Counted from the first letter of the stretch, positions 46,675 to 58,825 are shown. The stretch is DNA of 64,000 nt from Strongyloides papillosus (GCA_005656395.1 SRSI01000045.1:150006-214005); one strand, 5' to 3'. Notes: generated by a model not told the origin, from the sequence alone. Numbers and translations are program-made.

Positions 46675-46955
46675 ATTAGAAAACTTGAAGTAACGTAATT
46701 TTTTTAACCCTGATATATTTTTTTATGTTATCTTGCTCATGTTAGAGTCTAACTTTTTTTTATAAAATTTTATGAAGTACGTTTTTATAAGATAAATTCA
46801 TGTAAAGTTGTTAACGTTTTAGCAAAAATCATTCTTTAAAACATTCTACTAACAAAAATATGTTTAGAAATTTAATAACAATGATAACGAAAAGCAATAA
46901 TTAGTTACTCTACAAAGTATTATTAATTAAGAATATTATTTTAGTATTTCACGGA
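46675..46955. repeat. Fragment of TIR element A
   Basis: It matches 50100-50374 in inverted orientation (CTCATGTTAGAGTCTAACT, GTAAAGTTGTTAACGTTTT, AAAGCAATAATTAGTTACTC). Confidence 0.55.
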
Positions 46956-48650
46956 AAAATTTTATGTCAAAATTGATGTTATTTTTTAAATGTCTGTGAC
47001 AAAAATTAGTAGAAATTTGACTTTTAAAATTGCTTTTAATGTGCATACGTTTTTAATAAAAAAATGCAAAAGCACATATAGAAATATCTTAGATAATTAT
47101 TTAGAAAATTTAAAAATTTGTACATACATACAGTTTTTGTTAAAAAAAATGTATTCCTGTGATTTTCATGAATGCTTTTTGGCAATTTTTTTAAATATGA
47201 CAAAAAAAAGGCTTGTGTTTTGAATATAATCTCCTTCTATAAATTGTTTAATTAACCATTTAAATAAAAGTAAATGATATTTTTATAACAACTATTCATA
47301 AAATAAGCATATTTAATAACATTTAGTAACATTTGCAGCAAACTTTTGTGCAACATTAATTTTTTTAAATATCAATCGCGCAATAATTATACTTAAATAA
47401 TTTATAGTGATGTAACAAGCATATATAGCAATATTCATGACATAACATTAAAAAATGTCTATATATAAGGCCAAACAGGAAATTAAAAAAAATTTTGTTT
47501 ACATCTGACTTATCAAATAATCAACTTTTACCTCAAAATAACCTAAATATCTTCAATATCTCTAGTATTGTTATATTCACATTAGTCTCTGGTAAAATAA
47601 AAGTTCTGCGTCTGGAAAATATGTTTTTTAACATTGTAGTTGTAAAAGGTTTTATTGAGCACTCATTAATAATAAATTCAATTTTAAAAAAATTTTTCCG
47701 TTTTTATATATTGTATTGTTGCATATATGCTATTCCGTTAATAATAAGTAATTGTTTTGCTAAACAAATCTTACCTTTATACTATTACAACTTTAGATAC
47801 AAATAATTTAGAAAATTGAATTAAGAAAACTAGTGTTGAAAATAAAGAATCCCCAAAGAAGCTCTAAAATACCTTCAAATATTTAGATTTCTCTTAAAAG
47901 TACTTTTTATATAAACGAAGTAATTGTTTAAATACGATTAATGTAAAAAATTTGGTAAAAAAATCAATGTAGCAAAAAAGTTTTTTTTTCTTTAAATGTT
48001 ACAAAATACATTTAAACAAATTTATTTTCGTATACTTACTAATAAAATATTATTTAATTGGTGAACAAATGACATAAATAGCGATTTGGTGAAGAAGACA
48101 CGTATTTTAAACATGCTTCTTTTTATATATTTGTTAATCAAAACATGTTAAATATTCTTCGACTTAAAATAAAGTTTTTTTCACAAATTACTAATAAATT
48201 TCTTATAAAATCATAATACAAAAATGTCGATTTAGAATAACTCATGCATTATTATCTATCATAGTAAAACATTACATTTCTTATCACCATTCATTGTTGA
48301 AAAAACGAATTTATCACTGATCAGATATTATGTTTCAAATGATCAATGATTTTTGTCAAACTTTTATCACTGGTGAAATTTATTAAAGATAAATATATCA
48401 ATTATCATATTATCATTGACAATAAATTAATGATCATGTCCGTGCAAAATGCAAAAAATTTTTTGTATCAAACTGCTTTATGCACTTTTACTAATGTTGG
48501 AAGGGTAATTATTAAAAATGCACGTACAGTCTATATTTATTTGTATAGTGGTCTATCAAAACGAAATAATTAGGTTTGACCTGTAGTTTGTATTTTTTAA
48601 AAATATAAGTAACAAAGATGAGTAATATATCCAACTTATTTAACAAAATA
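46950..48650. repeat. Duplicated intergenic block, partner of 44.1-45.2 kb
   Basis: The inverted part is 46950-47220 and the direct part 47610-48440 (see 44085-45190). The short frames 46990-47223, 47495-47806 and 48346-48573 are AT-rich chance frames inside this repeat. No gene is supported. Confidence 0.55.
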
Positions 48651-49302
48651 CAGTAGAAACTCGATTATCCGGAATAATTCTTTTAGAGGATCGTCTGGAT
48701 AATCTAATAAATATAAAAATCTCTAGCTAAACTTTATAATAGGGGTCTCCACTTTAAATAGCTAAATGAAGCATTTCATTTGCTTAATTTATTATTTTTA
48801 TAACAGATAATGATATATAACTATGTTTAGCGGTAGTTTATAACATTTACAGAAATTTTTTGTAGTATTAATTTTTTTGCTTAAATTTCGGAAAAAAATT
48901 ATATTAAATTATACTATAGAGGTCAAATAAGAAATTATTTGATGAAATAATTAGTTTTCATAGTCAACTGACACAATCGCAACCATATATAAACTTCAAA
49001 ATCAAAAAAACTTTGTAATACTCAATTAGAGAAAATTTTCTATTTTCAGCTGCATTAAAATCCACTGTTAGGCTATTTTTAAACTTATAAATTCTTTTTT
49101 ATTTTTCTAAATTGCTCAATAATGTTGCTAAATATATATTAACATTCAAGAGAAAAATAAAAAAAGCAAAAAATTCAAAGTTAAAAGCGTTAAAAAAGAG
49201 GAAATCCTTATTCTGAAATTTCTCCCAAATCTAAAATTCTTGATTCGGTTAACCGAATATCTAAATAATCGAAGTTCTGGTAATCGAGTTCCATTTGTAC
49301 TG
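48651..49302. mobile_element. Pogo/Tigger-like MITE
   Basis: 652 bp between CAGTAGAAACTCGATTATCC and the complement of CAGTACAAATGGAACTCGA, then TTACC. These are typical pogo/Tigger ends. No transposase frame remains. TA adjoins the left end. Confidence 0.75.
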
Positions 49303-49611
49303 TTTTTTTTCTGTTCACATAATTTTATTAACTAAGTTCAATCACTTTAAATCATAAAAAATAAACAACTGTATTTTCTAAATTTTTATAAGTCATTCCT
49401 TTTTTTAAATCATGCAATGATCATTTGTTTATAAAATTTTTGATACTTTTTATTTCATTTAACAAAAGTGTTTTCATTAACAAATTTTTTATAAAAACTA
49501 TATTGAAAAACTAAATATATTATAAATGTTTATCAAAAGAATGTGCTTATAATTTCTAAATGATAAATTACTTTTTTTGTGATTTTATTTTTAGTATTTT
49601 AAACTTCTACA

Positions 49612-50374
49612 CATAGAAAAATAAAAAGAACAAAGGTTTACGTAAAATATTGTAAATTTGTTCTACCTGATAAAGTTTGAATTTTCTTAGTTTGCGACTA
49701 ATTTAATCGCAATTATTTCGTTCATAAATTTAAAAGCAACAGTTAAAAAATTATTAAAATAAGTTTTTATTTTTCTATTACATTATTTTTATTTTTAAAT
49801 TTAACTTGTTTTCTACGATACGTTTTAGAGTACAGGATTAGAACTTAATTTTATGCAAAATTAAAACATTTTTAACATATCACAGTACGTTTTTTAAATG
49901 TTTCAATAGTTTGAATTGTTATAATTTATACTTCATTATAGAATTTTACTCATCTAATAGTCCAAATTTTTATACTGTTTTTCAAGATCATCTTAAAAAA
50001 TCAAACTTATAGAAAGTATAAAATAATATGAATCTTTATTCATAGTAAAAAAATTACTCTTACATATTTTAATATAAACTAAGTACAAAATACTAAGGTA
50101 ATATTTTTAATTAATTATACTTTGTGTGAGTAAATAATTATTGTTTTTCATAATTATTGTTATGAAATTTTTTAATTTCTAAACATATTCTTGTTAGTGG
50201 AATGTTTGAATGAATGATTTTTGTTAAAACGTTAACAACTTTACACGAGATTGAAATATAAAAATGTACTTCATAAAATTTTTTAAAAAAAACAAGTTAG
50301 ACTCTAAGATGAGCATAATATCATAAAAAATATCAAAGTTAACCAAAAGTTACATTACTTCAAGATACCAAATA
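49612..50374. mobile_element. TIR element A2, truncated by fold-back B2
   Basis: The left end TACACATAGAAAAATAAAAAG and the following blocks (GTTCTACCTGATAAAGTTTG, TTAGTTTGCGACTAATTT) follow A1's complement and A3. The right end is missing where B2 starts. Confidence 0.6.
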
Positions 50375-51024
50375 CTAGGTGTTTCAAATAAGTATATCAT
50401 TTTTTAATTTTTTATATCTTCGTTCATTCTTAACTGATTTTAATAAAATTTTTTTAACCTGTAGTTGTAACTTTGAAGTTTTGTTTGTCATAAAAATATT
50501 TAAAAAAAACAACCGTTTTTAATTTCTAAATTTATCCAGAAAATACTGTTTATTTAGAAAAATAAACATTTTTGATATGATTTTCAAAATCATCTGATTT
50601 AACTCTAGAAGATTTCCTCTTTTGAGATCATGATAAATCACTTGTCTACAGTACAAACTGAAAATAAGAAAGAATTGGAAAAAAAACTTAGGTCTTTGAA
50701 GTGATAAATTATGAAAGTGAAGTTTTGGGAAAAAGCTTTTTCAAATTGTGAAAAAAGACTTAAATAATGCTCAAACTAAAATGGATGCCACTTTAAGTTA
50801 TTTTTTAAAATAGAAATTTAATAAAGACATAAAAAATTAAAAGTAAGTGTTTACCATCATTTTGCGTAATTCTTTTATCAAAAAAATAAAAAATTGTAAC
50901 ATTTTTTTCATGACAAAACTCCAAAGTCTTACTTAAAGACTTAAAAAATGTTTTTCTAAAATCGGTTAAGAATGAACGAAGTTATAAAAATTAAAAAAAA
51001 GGACACTTTTTTTAAACATCCTGT
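50375..51024. mobile_element. Fold-back element B2
   Basis: About 650 bp with ends AGGTGTTTCAAATAAGTATA and the complement of CAGGATGTTTAAAAAAAGTG. The inner arms TTCGTTCATTCTTAACTGAT (50413) and ATCGGTTAAGAATGAACGAA (50962) pair. Confidence 0.65.
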
Positions 51025-51089
51025 ATTTGCTGTTCTATAATACTTCAGAAATTAAATATTTATTTTCTAATAATTTTGTATGGTAATTT

Positions 51090-51110
51090 TTACTATTTAA
51101 GGAAATTTTA
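51090..51110 (+). promoter_or_regulatory. Core promoter block of TTL-B
   Basis: TATTTAAGGAAATTTTACTT with TATTTAAG at 51094-51101, 40 bp before the ATG of gene B. Confidence 0.6.
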
Positions 51111-51140
51111 CTTTCACAGTATTAAAATAAAATATCCAAA

Positions 51141-51675
51141 AATGAGAGTTTTTATAACATTAATATTATTTATAATTATTTTAATATATGTTTTCGTTAA
51201 AATTTGTGCCCAGAAAGTCGACCTTCGTGTCAGCGCAACACCTGGATGTCCTGAAGGTAGATATATATTCCGTACACGAAATGTTACTGCGAAACTAGGA
51301 ATGAATGACCAAAAAAAACCTAAAAATAAGACGATTATTCCATGTGGTTACCTATTTACTATTTCTGCAAATGTAACAAATGCTAAATTAAAAAAAAAAT
51401 GGTAGAATAAGTAAAGAAAATTATTTAATTTTATATTTTTAGAGGTTTATGCTAATTTTACTTATAGTAATTCTAAGACAAATTTTACAAAACAAATTCC
51501 ACGCGATTGTGAGGACAGCGACGATCATATACAACCCAATTTAGACGGAACATATCATTTTTTATGTTATCTTGGATATCTCGATCCAAATCCAAAAAAT
51601 GAATCTGAACACACAACACCTAATAGTGACGAAATCTTTAACTTTAAAAGAAACTGTAATTTTTGCAAGCATTAG
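51141..51675 (+). CDS. TTL-like secreted protein B, possible one-base break
   Basis: Exon 1 is 51141-51401 and exon 2 is 51443-51675, around a 41 bp intron (GTAGAA...TTTTAG). The signal peptide is MRVFITLILFIIILIYVFV. The mature part has SATPGCPEG, an IPCGYLFTISANVT strand and, in exon 2, VYANFTYSNSKTNFTKQIPR, DC, YHFLCYLGYLDPNP, the family pattern. The tail NFKRNCNFCKH is extra. The two exons are one base out of phase; the mismatch falls in a run of nine A just before the donor (51391-51399), so it may be an assembly error, an allele or decay. It is the closest relative of gene A, which lies in inverted orientation 5.2 kb away. Confidence 0.6.
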
Positions 51676-51950
51676 TGACAGTCACTATTAAAATAACATG
51701 GGTATTTTTTTTGTCACAAATAATGACAAATTTTTTTCTATAATAATATGCAAAATTTAATAAAACATTTCAAAAATTTTATGATATATAAAAAATTTGT
51801 TTGTTAACATATTAATTTAGAAAAATAGAGACCTTGGTAATTCTAAGAAATAAACATTAATAAATAGTCTTTTTAAACATAAATAAATTGTCTTTACAAA
51901 CATAAATAAATTTTTTATCTTAAAGCTTATTTTATGAGTTAATCAGACAT
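51676..51950. other. 3' flank of TTL-B
   Basis: AT-rich, with AATAAA signals near 51758. No other gene. Confidence 0.4.
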
Positions 51951-51954
51951 TGTA

Positions 51955-52100
51955 TGGAGACGGTAGATATTCGTTTGTCCATTATTAACTATATTTTTTT
52001 TTATAAAATATTTCGCTTGTCTATGGGTAACCATGGGTAAGATGATTTCCACCGTCTCTTTTTTAATTTAATTAAGATAGGGTCGCTGCGGAGTACATAT
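51955..52100. mobile_element. MITE C copy with GAGACGGTNGAAAT ends
   Basis: About 140 bp: GGAGACGGTAGATATTCG, TTTGTCC, then an inner CGCTTGTC, and the complement of GAGACGGTGGAAATCATC at the other end. Related to 17.5, 53.2 and 57.1 kb. Confidence 0.6.
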
Positions 52101-52217
52101 TCGTATGTGAAGTAAATCCAATAAAATAATCAAAAATAAGTTACATATAGTGGCAATCTCATCATAATTTTCTTTGAGTAATTATTTTATTCCTTAAAAA
52201 ATCATTTTTTTCTCCTA

Positions 52218-53139
52218 CACAGAAAAAAAAGACGCAGGTTTGCATAAAATGTCATTAGTTTTTCTCATCTAATAAAATTTGAATTTTTTTAATTTGCGAC
52301 TAATTTTATCGCGATTATTTCGTTTATAAAAATTAAAACAATAATTAGAGAATTATTAAAATAAGTTTCTCTTTTTTAGTATATTATTTTTATTTTAGAG
52401 TATAAGTTGTTTTCTACAATCCATTTTAAAATACATGGTTAAAATTTAACTCTATGTAAAATTACAAAAACTTTTATAAAAGACATTTTTAAAATATTTT
52501 TCAATAGTTTGAATTATTAACAAAATTGTATTCTATGAAATTTTCCCATTTGATACTCTAAATTTTTTTATAATGTCTTTTAAAAATCATCTTTAAAAAT
52601 CAAACTTATGAAAAGTTATAAAATAATATAGATTTTTACTAATAATAAAAAAAATAACTTTTACATATTTTAATTTAAAATAAGAACGAATATCAAAATA
52701 ATATCTTTATTAATGATACTTTGTGTGAGTAAATAATTATTGCTTTTTATTGTTATTTTTATAAAATTTTAAACTTTTTGCCGTTAGTAGATTATTTATA
52801 ATAATGATCTTTATTAAAACATCAATAATTTTACACGAAATTGACTTTTAATAGCATATTTTATAAAATAAAGAAACAAGTTAAGATCTAAATGAGCGTA
52901 ATGTCATAAAAAATATCAAAATTAAAAAAATTCACATTAATTTAAAAGTCAAATATATATATCTTTGTAAAAAAACGGCAAAAAGTAAGCGACAACCTAA
53001 TATTTTGCTTTGTATAAAAATTTTTGCTATCGCTTGATATTTTTTAAATTTGAATAATATTCAATTTTTTAAAATAGTGGGACATTTTTTTCCATCGTAG
53101 ATAGAATTGTCAAAATTTGTCCTTTTTATTTTTTGTGTC
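52218..53139. mobile_element. TIR element A3
   Basis: About 920 bp with ends CACAGAAAAAAAAGACGCAG and the complement of (G)ACACAAAAAATAAAAAGGA. The interior follows A1 in reverse: TTTGCGACTAATTTTATCGC, ATCGCTTGATATTTTTTAAA and GTGGGACATTTTTTTCC. Confidence 0.7.
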
Positions 53140-53216
53140 TAAAAAATCATTTTTTTTCTTGAGTGTATATTCTTTGATTTTTAAAATCATAAATTAATTT
53201 GATCATAAAATATTTT

Positions 53217-53325
53217 AAGACAGTGGACATTTGCTTGTCCATTTTACATATACTTTTTTCCTTTTTTTTAAATGCCATTTCGCTTACTCATGGACAAGCG
53301 AATGTTCTCTCTCCCGAAACTAAAG
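53217..53325. mobile_element. MITE C copy
   Basis: About 108 bp, from GACAGTGGACATTTGCTTGTCC-type left end (GACAGTGGACATTTGCTTG) to the right end CATGGACAAGCGAATGTTC. Confidence 0.6.
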
Positions 53326-54319
53326 ATTTGAGTAAAAAAAATCCATAATTCAAAAATCATTTTTTGTTTAATTTATTTAGTGTAATTGTCAAAAAAAATG
53401 GTTTTTTAAACTATGTCAACAATATAACCCTACTGATGTTTGTTAAATTATTTTTTCTCAATATTTGCATGTAGAGCAAATAATTGATCACTGAACAAAA
53501 CCATTGAAAAATAATATCGGAGAGTATTTTTTTATTGTAAATTGATTTAAGTTGATCATTAATAAAATTTAATAAGATATTACTGTATTAAAAATAGTGT
53601 TTATCTCTAAATCTTCATGTTTGATCATAATGAAAGAAAAATCAAATTATTATTAGTATCTTATATTACTACTTTAAAAATAATTACAATTTTGACAATT
53701 TGTTACGTACATAATAGCGTTTTTAAAAGGTATAATGTCGGGCAAACAGTAAATCTTAATTTTAAATAATAAAATTTCTTCTGTATGAAAATTTGAAAAA
53801 TTTATAGGCAAACATTACAAACTTTTGTGTAATATTAAATTAAATATAAATAATTCTTCAATTTTAATAAGAAAGAATGACAAAAAGATATCATATGAAT
53901 CATTTGAAAAAAAATCCTCACCAATTACATCTTATTTATGTTTTATTTTATTATTTTAACCACTTTCTTATACCGAATATTAATAATCATCACGCATTTT
54001 AAACTAATACTTGTATTTTAAAGTTTATTATTTTACTTATTTTAAATATTATGGTACGGGTAACCACAAGCATTGTTTTAATAAACATTTTTTATATATC
54101 GCAATTGATCGTTTGTTCTTTTTTAATGTATGTTGATATCAGACGATATTTTATGAATTTACTCATCTACTAGAAATCTGATTATATGATGTTAAAATTT
54201 TTGCAATCTATATTAAAATTAATATTAGTATATAATTGTTTCATATTTATTATTCTTTGATTCTTAAAAATATGAGTTTAAATATTTATTTTTTAATATT
54301 TTTAAATCATAATTATAAG
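53326..54319. repeat. 5' flank of TTL-C, duplicated at 62.47-63.49 kb
   Basis: Direct similarity with the flank of gene E: ACTATGTCAACAATATAACC vs ACTATGTCAACAATATGACT, then a CAAATAAT(T/C)GATCACTGA block and AATCAAATTATTATTA. It continues with CACTTTCTTATACCGAATAT and the complement pattern upstream of D. No gene lies within. Confidence 0.6.
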
Positions 54320-54340
54320 TATTTAAAAGAAATTTTATTT
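54320..54340 (+). promoter_or_regulatory. Core promoter block of TTL-C
   Basis: TATTTAAAAGAAATTTTATT starting at 54320, 37 bp before the first codon position of C. Confidence 0.55.
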
Positions 54341-54363
54341 CTATAATATCAAATTATTTTGTA

Positions 54364-54816
54364 ATAATTTTTTTAAAAATATTTGCAGCATTTACAATCA
54401 TTTCAATATATAATATTAATTCTACTGAGTATTATTATAAATATTTTAATGTTGATGTTATTGGAAACACTACGTGGAGCGATCCGAATATAAAAGATGT
54501 CATTGCAGAATTAAAAAATAAAACAACTTTAGAAGTTTATACAAATTGTACAGTAAAAAGAAAAAATGATTCATTTCTTCTTCATAAATTTTTTAATGGA
54601 AATTTTCCAAAAGGTAAATAAATATATAAAAAAAAAATAATTATTTATTTATAAGTTTTTCTTGTTACCGTCAATTATACTATAAATGATAATAATAAGT
54701 CGAAGGAATATAAAATTCCAGAGGAATGTTTGGATAAAAGTAGTTGTGAAGAAAACAGTAGATATGAAGATAAAACTGATTGTACCTGTCATCTTGGAAA
54801 TATTATTTTAAATTAA
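54364..54816 (+). pseudogene. TTL-like gene C with lost start codon
   Basis: Exons 54364-54613 and 54656-54816 around a 42 bp intron (GTAAAT...ATAAG) are open and in phase for 136 codons. The first codon position reads ATA where gene D has ATG (TAATA vs TAATG), and no other ATG precedes the signal peptide (IFLKIFAAFTIIS). The mature part has VIGNTTWSDPNIKDVIAELK, then NDSFLLHKFF. Exon 2 has FLVTVNYTINDN, YKIPEEC and CTCHLGNIILN. The pattern matches D throughout. Loss of ATG suggests a recent pseudogene, unless a non-ATG or trans-spliced upstream start is used. Confidence 0.6.
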
Positions 54817-55189
54817 ACTAAAAAAAACAAATTATAAAAAAAAATATTTTAACAATATTTTTTTATCAAGAAATTAGTAATTACAAAAAACTGAAATTTT
54901 CCCATTTTTTTAGGTTTATGGATTTTTTATTTGTATTATTACAATAGCAACAAATCATCTTGACTAATTCATCATTTTTAATTATTAATAATCTGACAAT
55001 TTATATATGATTAAGTATAATTAAAAAATCATTTTATGTTAATAAATTACTTACAAAAACAAGGTTTTTTTAATTTTAAATAAAAAAAAATATAAATTCT
55101 GGCAGATATGTTAGATATCAAAATGCAAATCTTTCAAAAAAGAGACTTATAAAAGATGTAGAGAATATATTCAGTTTATACACACATAA
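54817..55189. other. 3' flank of TTL-C
   Basis: About 370 bp of AT-rich DNA, no gene. Confidence 0.4.
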
Positions 55190-55680
55190 AAAAGACAAAT
55201 TTTGACAATTCTATGTATAATGAAAAAAAATGTTCCACTATTTTAAAAAATTGAATATTATTGGAATTTAAAAAATATCAAGCGATAGCAAAAATTTTTA
55301 AACAACGCAAAATATTAAGTTTTCGCTTATTTTTTGCCGTTGTTCTATAAAGATATATATGTTTGACTTTTAAATTAATGTAACTTTTTTTAATTTTAAT
55401 ATTTTTTATGACATTATGCTCATTTAGATCTTAACTTGTTTTTTTATTTTATAAAATATGATATTAAAAGTCAATTCCGTGTAAAATTATTGATGTTTTA
55501 ATAAAGATCATTATTCTAAACAGTCCACTAACAACAAAAAATTTGAAAATTTCATAAAAATAATAATGAAAAGCAATAATTATTTACTCACACAAAGTAT
55601 TAGTAATAAAAATATTATTTTAATATTCGTTCTTATTTTAAATTAAAATGTGTAAAAGTTATTTTTTTTTCTATAAACAG
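55190..55680. mobile_element. TIR element A4, truncated
   Basis: The left end CACACATAAAAAAGACAAAT, then ATCAAGCGATAGCAAAAA and TTAGATCTTAACTTG, follows A1 for about 490 bp. The right half is lost just before the mariner element. Confidence 0.65.
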
Positions 55681-55730
55681 GGATTACTATCTAGAAAGCG
55701 TATGCAAGCCTTATTTTTGGATTATTTATA

Positions 55731-57024
55731 TTAGGTTGTTCAATTGAAAATGTCGCTTTTTAGATCATCAAATTTTAAATGATTACAACTTTCTTATACG
55801 TTCACGTATCGCTACAAAATATATATCATCTTGTAGAGCAAATTGGGGACCATTATTGTCATTTTTTTGCATTTTGTTCGCAATTAATAAAAAGTTACTA
55901 TTACTCTAAAAAGAAGTTATGTCAAAAATGGATTTTCAACCAATCTATTTGTACGAGTTCAAACTTGGCAAAGCAGAAGTCAAAACTTAAAGGAAAATTA
56001 ATAATCCACTTGGCCAAGGATCTACTTACAAACGAATTATACAATGTTAGTTCCAGAAATTCCGCAATAGAGATATAAGTCTTCAAAGAAAGAAGAGTTT
56101 TCGTGGAGTAAGTGTTATTGAGAACGAAAAATTAAAAAGAATGGTAGAGTATAATCCAAGAATAACTGTTCGGGATCTCGCAAAAGAATTGGATGTCAGT
56201 GTTGTAACTATATCCAATCACTTAAAATACATAAATGTGAAGAAAAAATGGATTCATTCAAACCCCCCTTGATTTAACTTCCGATCAATGTTTAAGGAGA
56301 TTGAAAACTTGTTCTTCTTTGATTCTTAGAAACAAGAATAATCTATTTTTTAGTAGAATTGTAACGTGCGATGAAAAATTGATCATGTTTGACAACCGTA
56401 GAAGGTCATCGTAATGGGTGGGCAAAAATGAGAACCCTAAAAACTTCCCGAAACTCAGGTATTCAAATAAGAAGGTAATCCTAATTATTTGGTGAAATTG
56501 TGATGGAATCATCAATCATAAGTATCTAAATCTTAGAGAAACTATGACTGCAGACAGATACAGTAAGGGAGAAGAAGAAATGCGCAAAAAATTATCTGTT
56601 CTGAAGCCTGCATTGGTCAACAAAAGAGGCCCAATATTACTTCATGATAATGCAAAACCTCACGCTTCAAAAACGACGGTGCAGAGGCTTAAAGAATTGG
56701 AATATGAAACTCTGCCACATCCTCCTTATTCATCGGACTTGTCTCCAACAGATTATCATTTATTTAAGAAATTAGAGCTTCATTTGTGGCAGAAGAATAT
56801 TACTAAATCTGATGATCTGATGACCTGAAAAATGACGTCTTAGAGTTTTTGGATTCTAGAGACCGGAGTTTTTTTTCAAATGTCATAAATAAATTTGTAT
56901 CACGTTGGCAACAATGTGCTGATTCCAACGGTACTTATTTCAAATAGAAATATTTTTTTTTGGCTGAGTTATAACATTTTAAAATTGAATGTCAAAAAGC
57001 GACATTTTCAATTGAAAAACCTAA
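55731..57024 (+). mobile_element. Mariner element with broken transposase
   Basis: 1294 bp, the standard mariner length, with terminal repeats TTAGGTTGTTCAATTGAAAA then TGTCGCTTTTT, inverted at the right end and flanked by TA. The transposase reads in pieces: the N-terminal part ITVRDLAKELDVSVVTISNH (about 56160-56220), the first Asp in TCDEKLIMFDN (about 56370) and WWNCDGI. Then 56544-56828 holds GPILLHDNAKPHASKT and HPPYSSDLSPTDYHLF. The last two catalytic Asp have 34 residues between them (D34D). At least three shifts and stops make it inactive. Confidence 0.88.
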
Positions 57025-57119
57025 TATAAATCGTATTGGTCTAAAAAACATATTTAGGCTTTTTGTGTACATTTTTCGAAAAAATCATAAAAAATGGGTA
57101 GTTATAATAGAAAACTATA

Positions 57120-57230
57120 TTAATATAAAATAGAAAAAATGCTTCTTTGCTTGTCTATATTTTGTATACTATAAAAAAAACCATTTTGCTTGCCCATTGA
57201 CAAGCGAATGTCAACTCTCCCGTAAAAATG
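57120..57230. mobile_element. MITE C copy
   Basis: About 105 bp: CTTTGCTTGTCTATATTTTG, an inner CATTTTGCTTGCCC and the right end TGACAAGCGAATGTCAACT. Confidence 0.55.
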
Positions 57231-57662
57231 ATATTTTATGGAACTTTTTAAGGAATGCCTTTTTTTGATAAATTGATTGTTTGGAAATATGTGTTTATAT
57301 TTTAAATTTCTAACATTACTACTGTGATTATTTTATTATAAAATTGAAAAAATAAAAATAGTTTTTGTGTACATAAATGTTTATTAAAAAAAACAGGAAA
57401 AAATGACGTTAGCAAAAAATCTCTACAATTTTTTTTGTACTTGAAATTTATGAACGACCTTGAAAAACGTTTTAGTAGAAAAGAGAAACTACCAAATGCG
57501 CATGATATTATAAAAATAGACTAAAGATAGAAAAGTTATTAAACATTTTATGCAACTGCGATTTATATTTCAGTCCACATTGTAGAAAATAAAAACCTTA
57601 AAACCCATAAGAAATAAAGAAATCGCAGTTTTTTGTAATTATTTGTTTTATTCTGATAATTT
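57231..57662. other. 3' flank of TTL-D
   Basis: About 430 bp, AT-rich, between MITE C and gene D. No gene. Confidence 0.4.
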
Positions 57663-58143
57663 TCAATTTTTAATTTCATCTAGAGTAATATTTCCTAGAT
57701 TACACGCATATTCCTCTATATCCAAGCGTATTGGTTTTTGATAATCAAAACTGTCTTTGTTCGTACAATTATCTGGAATTTTTTCTACCAAAGATTTTGG
57801 TTCACCTTTATTATTATAAGTGATGTTAACAAAAAAATCACCTAAACAAACATATTATTTTTCTATATATTTATTTACCTATATCATCATAATTACTACC
57901 TCCTGCATATAAATAAAGAAAGAATTCTTGATTTTTAGCTACATTTTTAACATAACTTTTTTCTGGATGCTTTGTATTATTTAATGCTGCTTTGACAGAA
58001 TTTATACCTTCATCAATCCATGTAACATTTCCAAAAGCACTAATATACAAACCTTGTGGAATAATAATTGTCCGATAAGTATAAGACATTGAAATTCTAT
58101 ATATTAAAATGATAAAAAATGTCGTGAATATCTTTAAAAACAT
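57663..58143 (-). CDS. TTL-like secreted protein D
   Basis: Exons 57879-58143 and 57663-57841 around a 37 bp intron (GTAAAT...GTTTAG) join in phase to 147 residues, close to usual TTL length. The signal peptide is MFLKIFTTFFIILIYRISMS. The mature part is ISAFGNVTWIDEGINSVKAA, then NQEFFLYLYAGGSNYDDIG, matching the TTL G.F.L.G...E strand region. Exon 2 has FFVNITYNN, EKIPDNC and YACNLGNITLD. Four NxT/NxS sites suggest glycosylation in the secretory pathway. It is intact. It forms a head-to-head inverted duplication with gene E, 5.4 kb apart. Confidence 0.68.
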
Positions 58144-58169
58144 TATTATGAAATATTTTGATTTGATAA

Positions 58170-58195
58170 AAATAAAATTCTCTTAAATACTGAAA
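58170..58195 (-). promoter_or_regulatory. Core promoter block of TTL-D
   Basis: The minus strand reads TATTTAAGAGAATTTTATTT (TATTTAAG at 58182-58189), 39 bp before the ATG. Confidence 0.6.
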
Positions 58196-58199
58196 ATTA

Positions 58200-58825
58200 T
58201 CATACAAAATGTTTAAAAGTAAATATTTAATGCTATATTTTTAGAATCAAAGAATAATAAATATAATTACGATCATATAATAATATTATTTTTACTGCAG
58301 GTTACAAAGATTTTAACACCATAAAATCAGATTTGAAGTAGATGAGTAAATTTATAAAATTTTGTCTGATGTCAACGTACATTAAAAAAGGCAAATAATC
58401 AAGTACGATATATAAAACAAATGTGTATTAAAATAATACTTGTGTTCACTAGTAGAATAACAACATTTAAAAAAAACGATAAAATATAAACATCTAAGTA
58501 TTAATTTAAAATGTATGATAAATATAATACTCGGTATGAGAAAGTGATTTAAATAATGAAATAAAACATAAATGAGATCTAATTAGTGAGAATTTTACTT
58601 GTTTACAAATAGTCTGTATCTAAATTTTTATGCAATTTTTTCTTGTTAAGATTGAAGATTGATTTTTAAACTAATCAGAGGACGGCTTGATTATGTTTTA
58701 TATTTGATTTAATATTACTCAAAACTTTTTAAAGTCTATCATAAATGCTATCAAATTTTAATATTCAAAATCAAGATGTAAATTTTATCCGGCATTTTAT
58801 GTTTTAAAATTTAATTTTGTGCATA
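58200..58825. repeat. 5' flank of TTL-D, inverted copy of 62.96-63.49 kb
   Basis: It matches the flank of gene E in inverted orientation (AGTGAGAATTTTACTT vs CTCACTAATTAGATCTCATT region, ACTCGGTATGAGAAAGTGAT). No gene. Confidence 0.6.

Noticed and set aside
56285..56515. Minus-strand ORF in the mariner
   Set aside because: Shadow of the broken transposase, whose D34D motifs lie on the plus strand.
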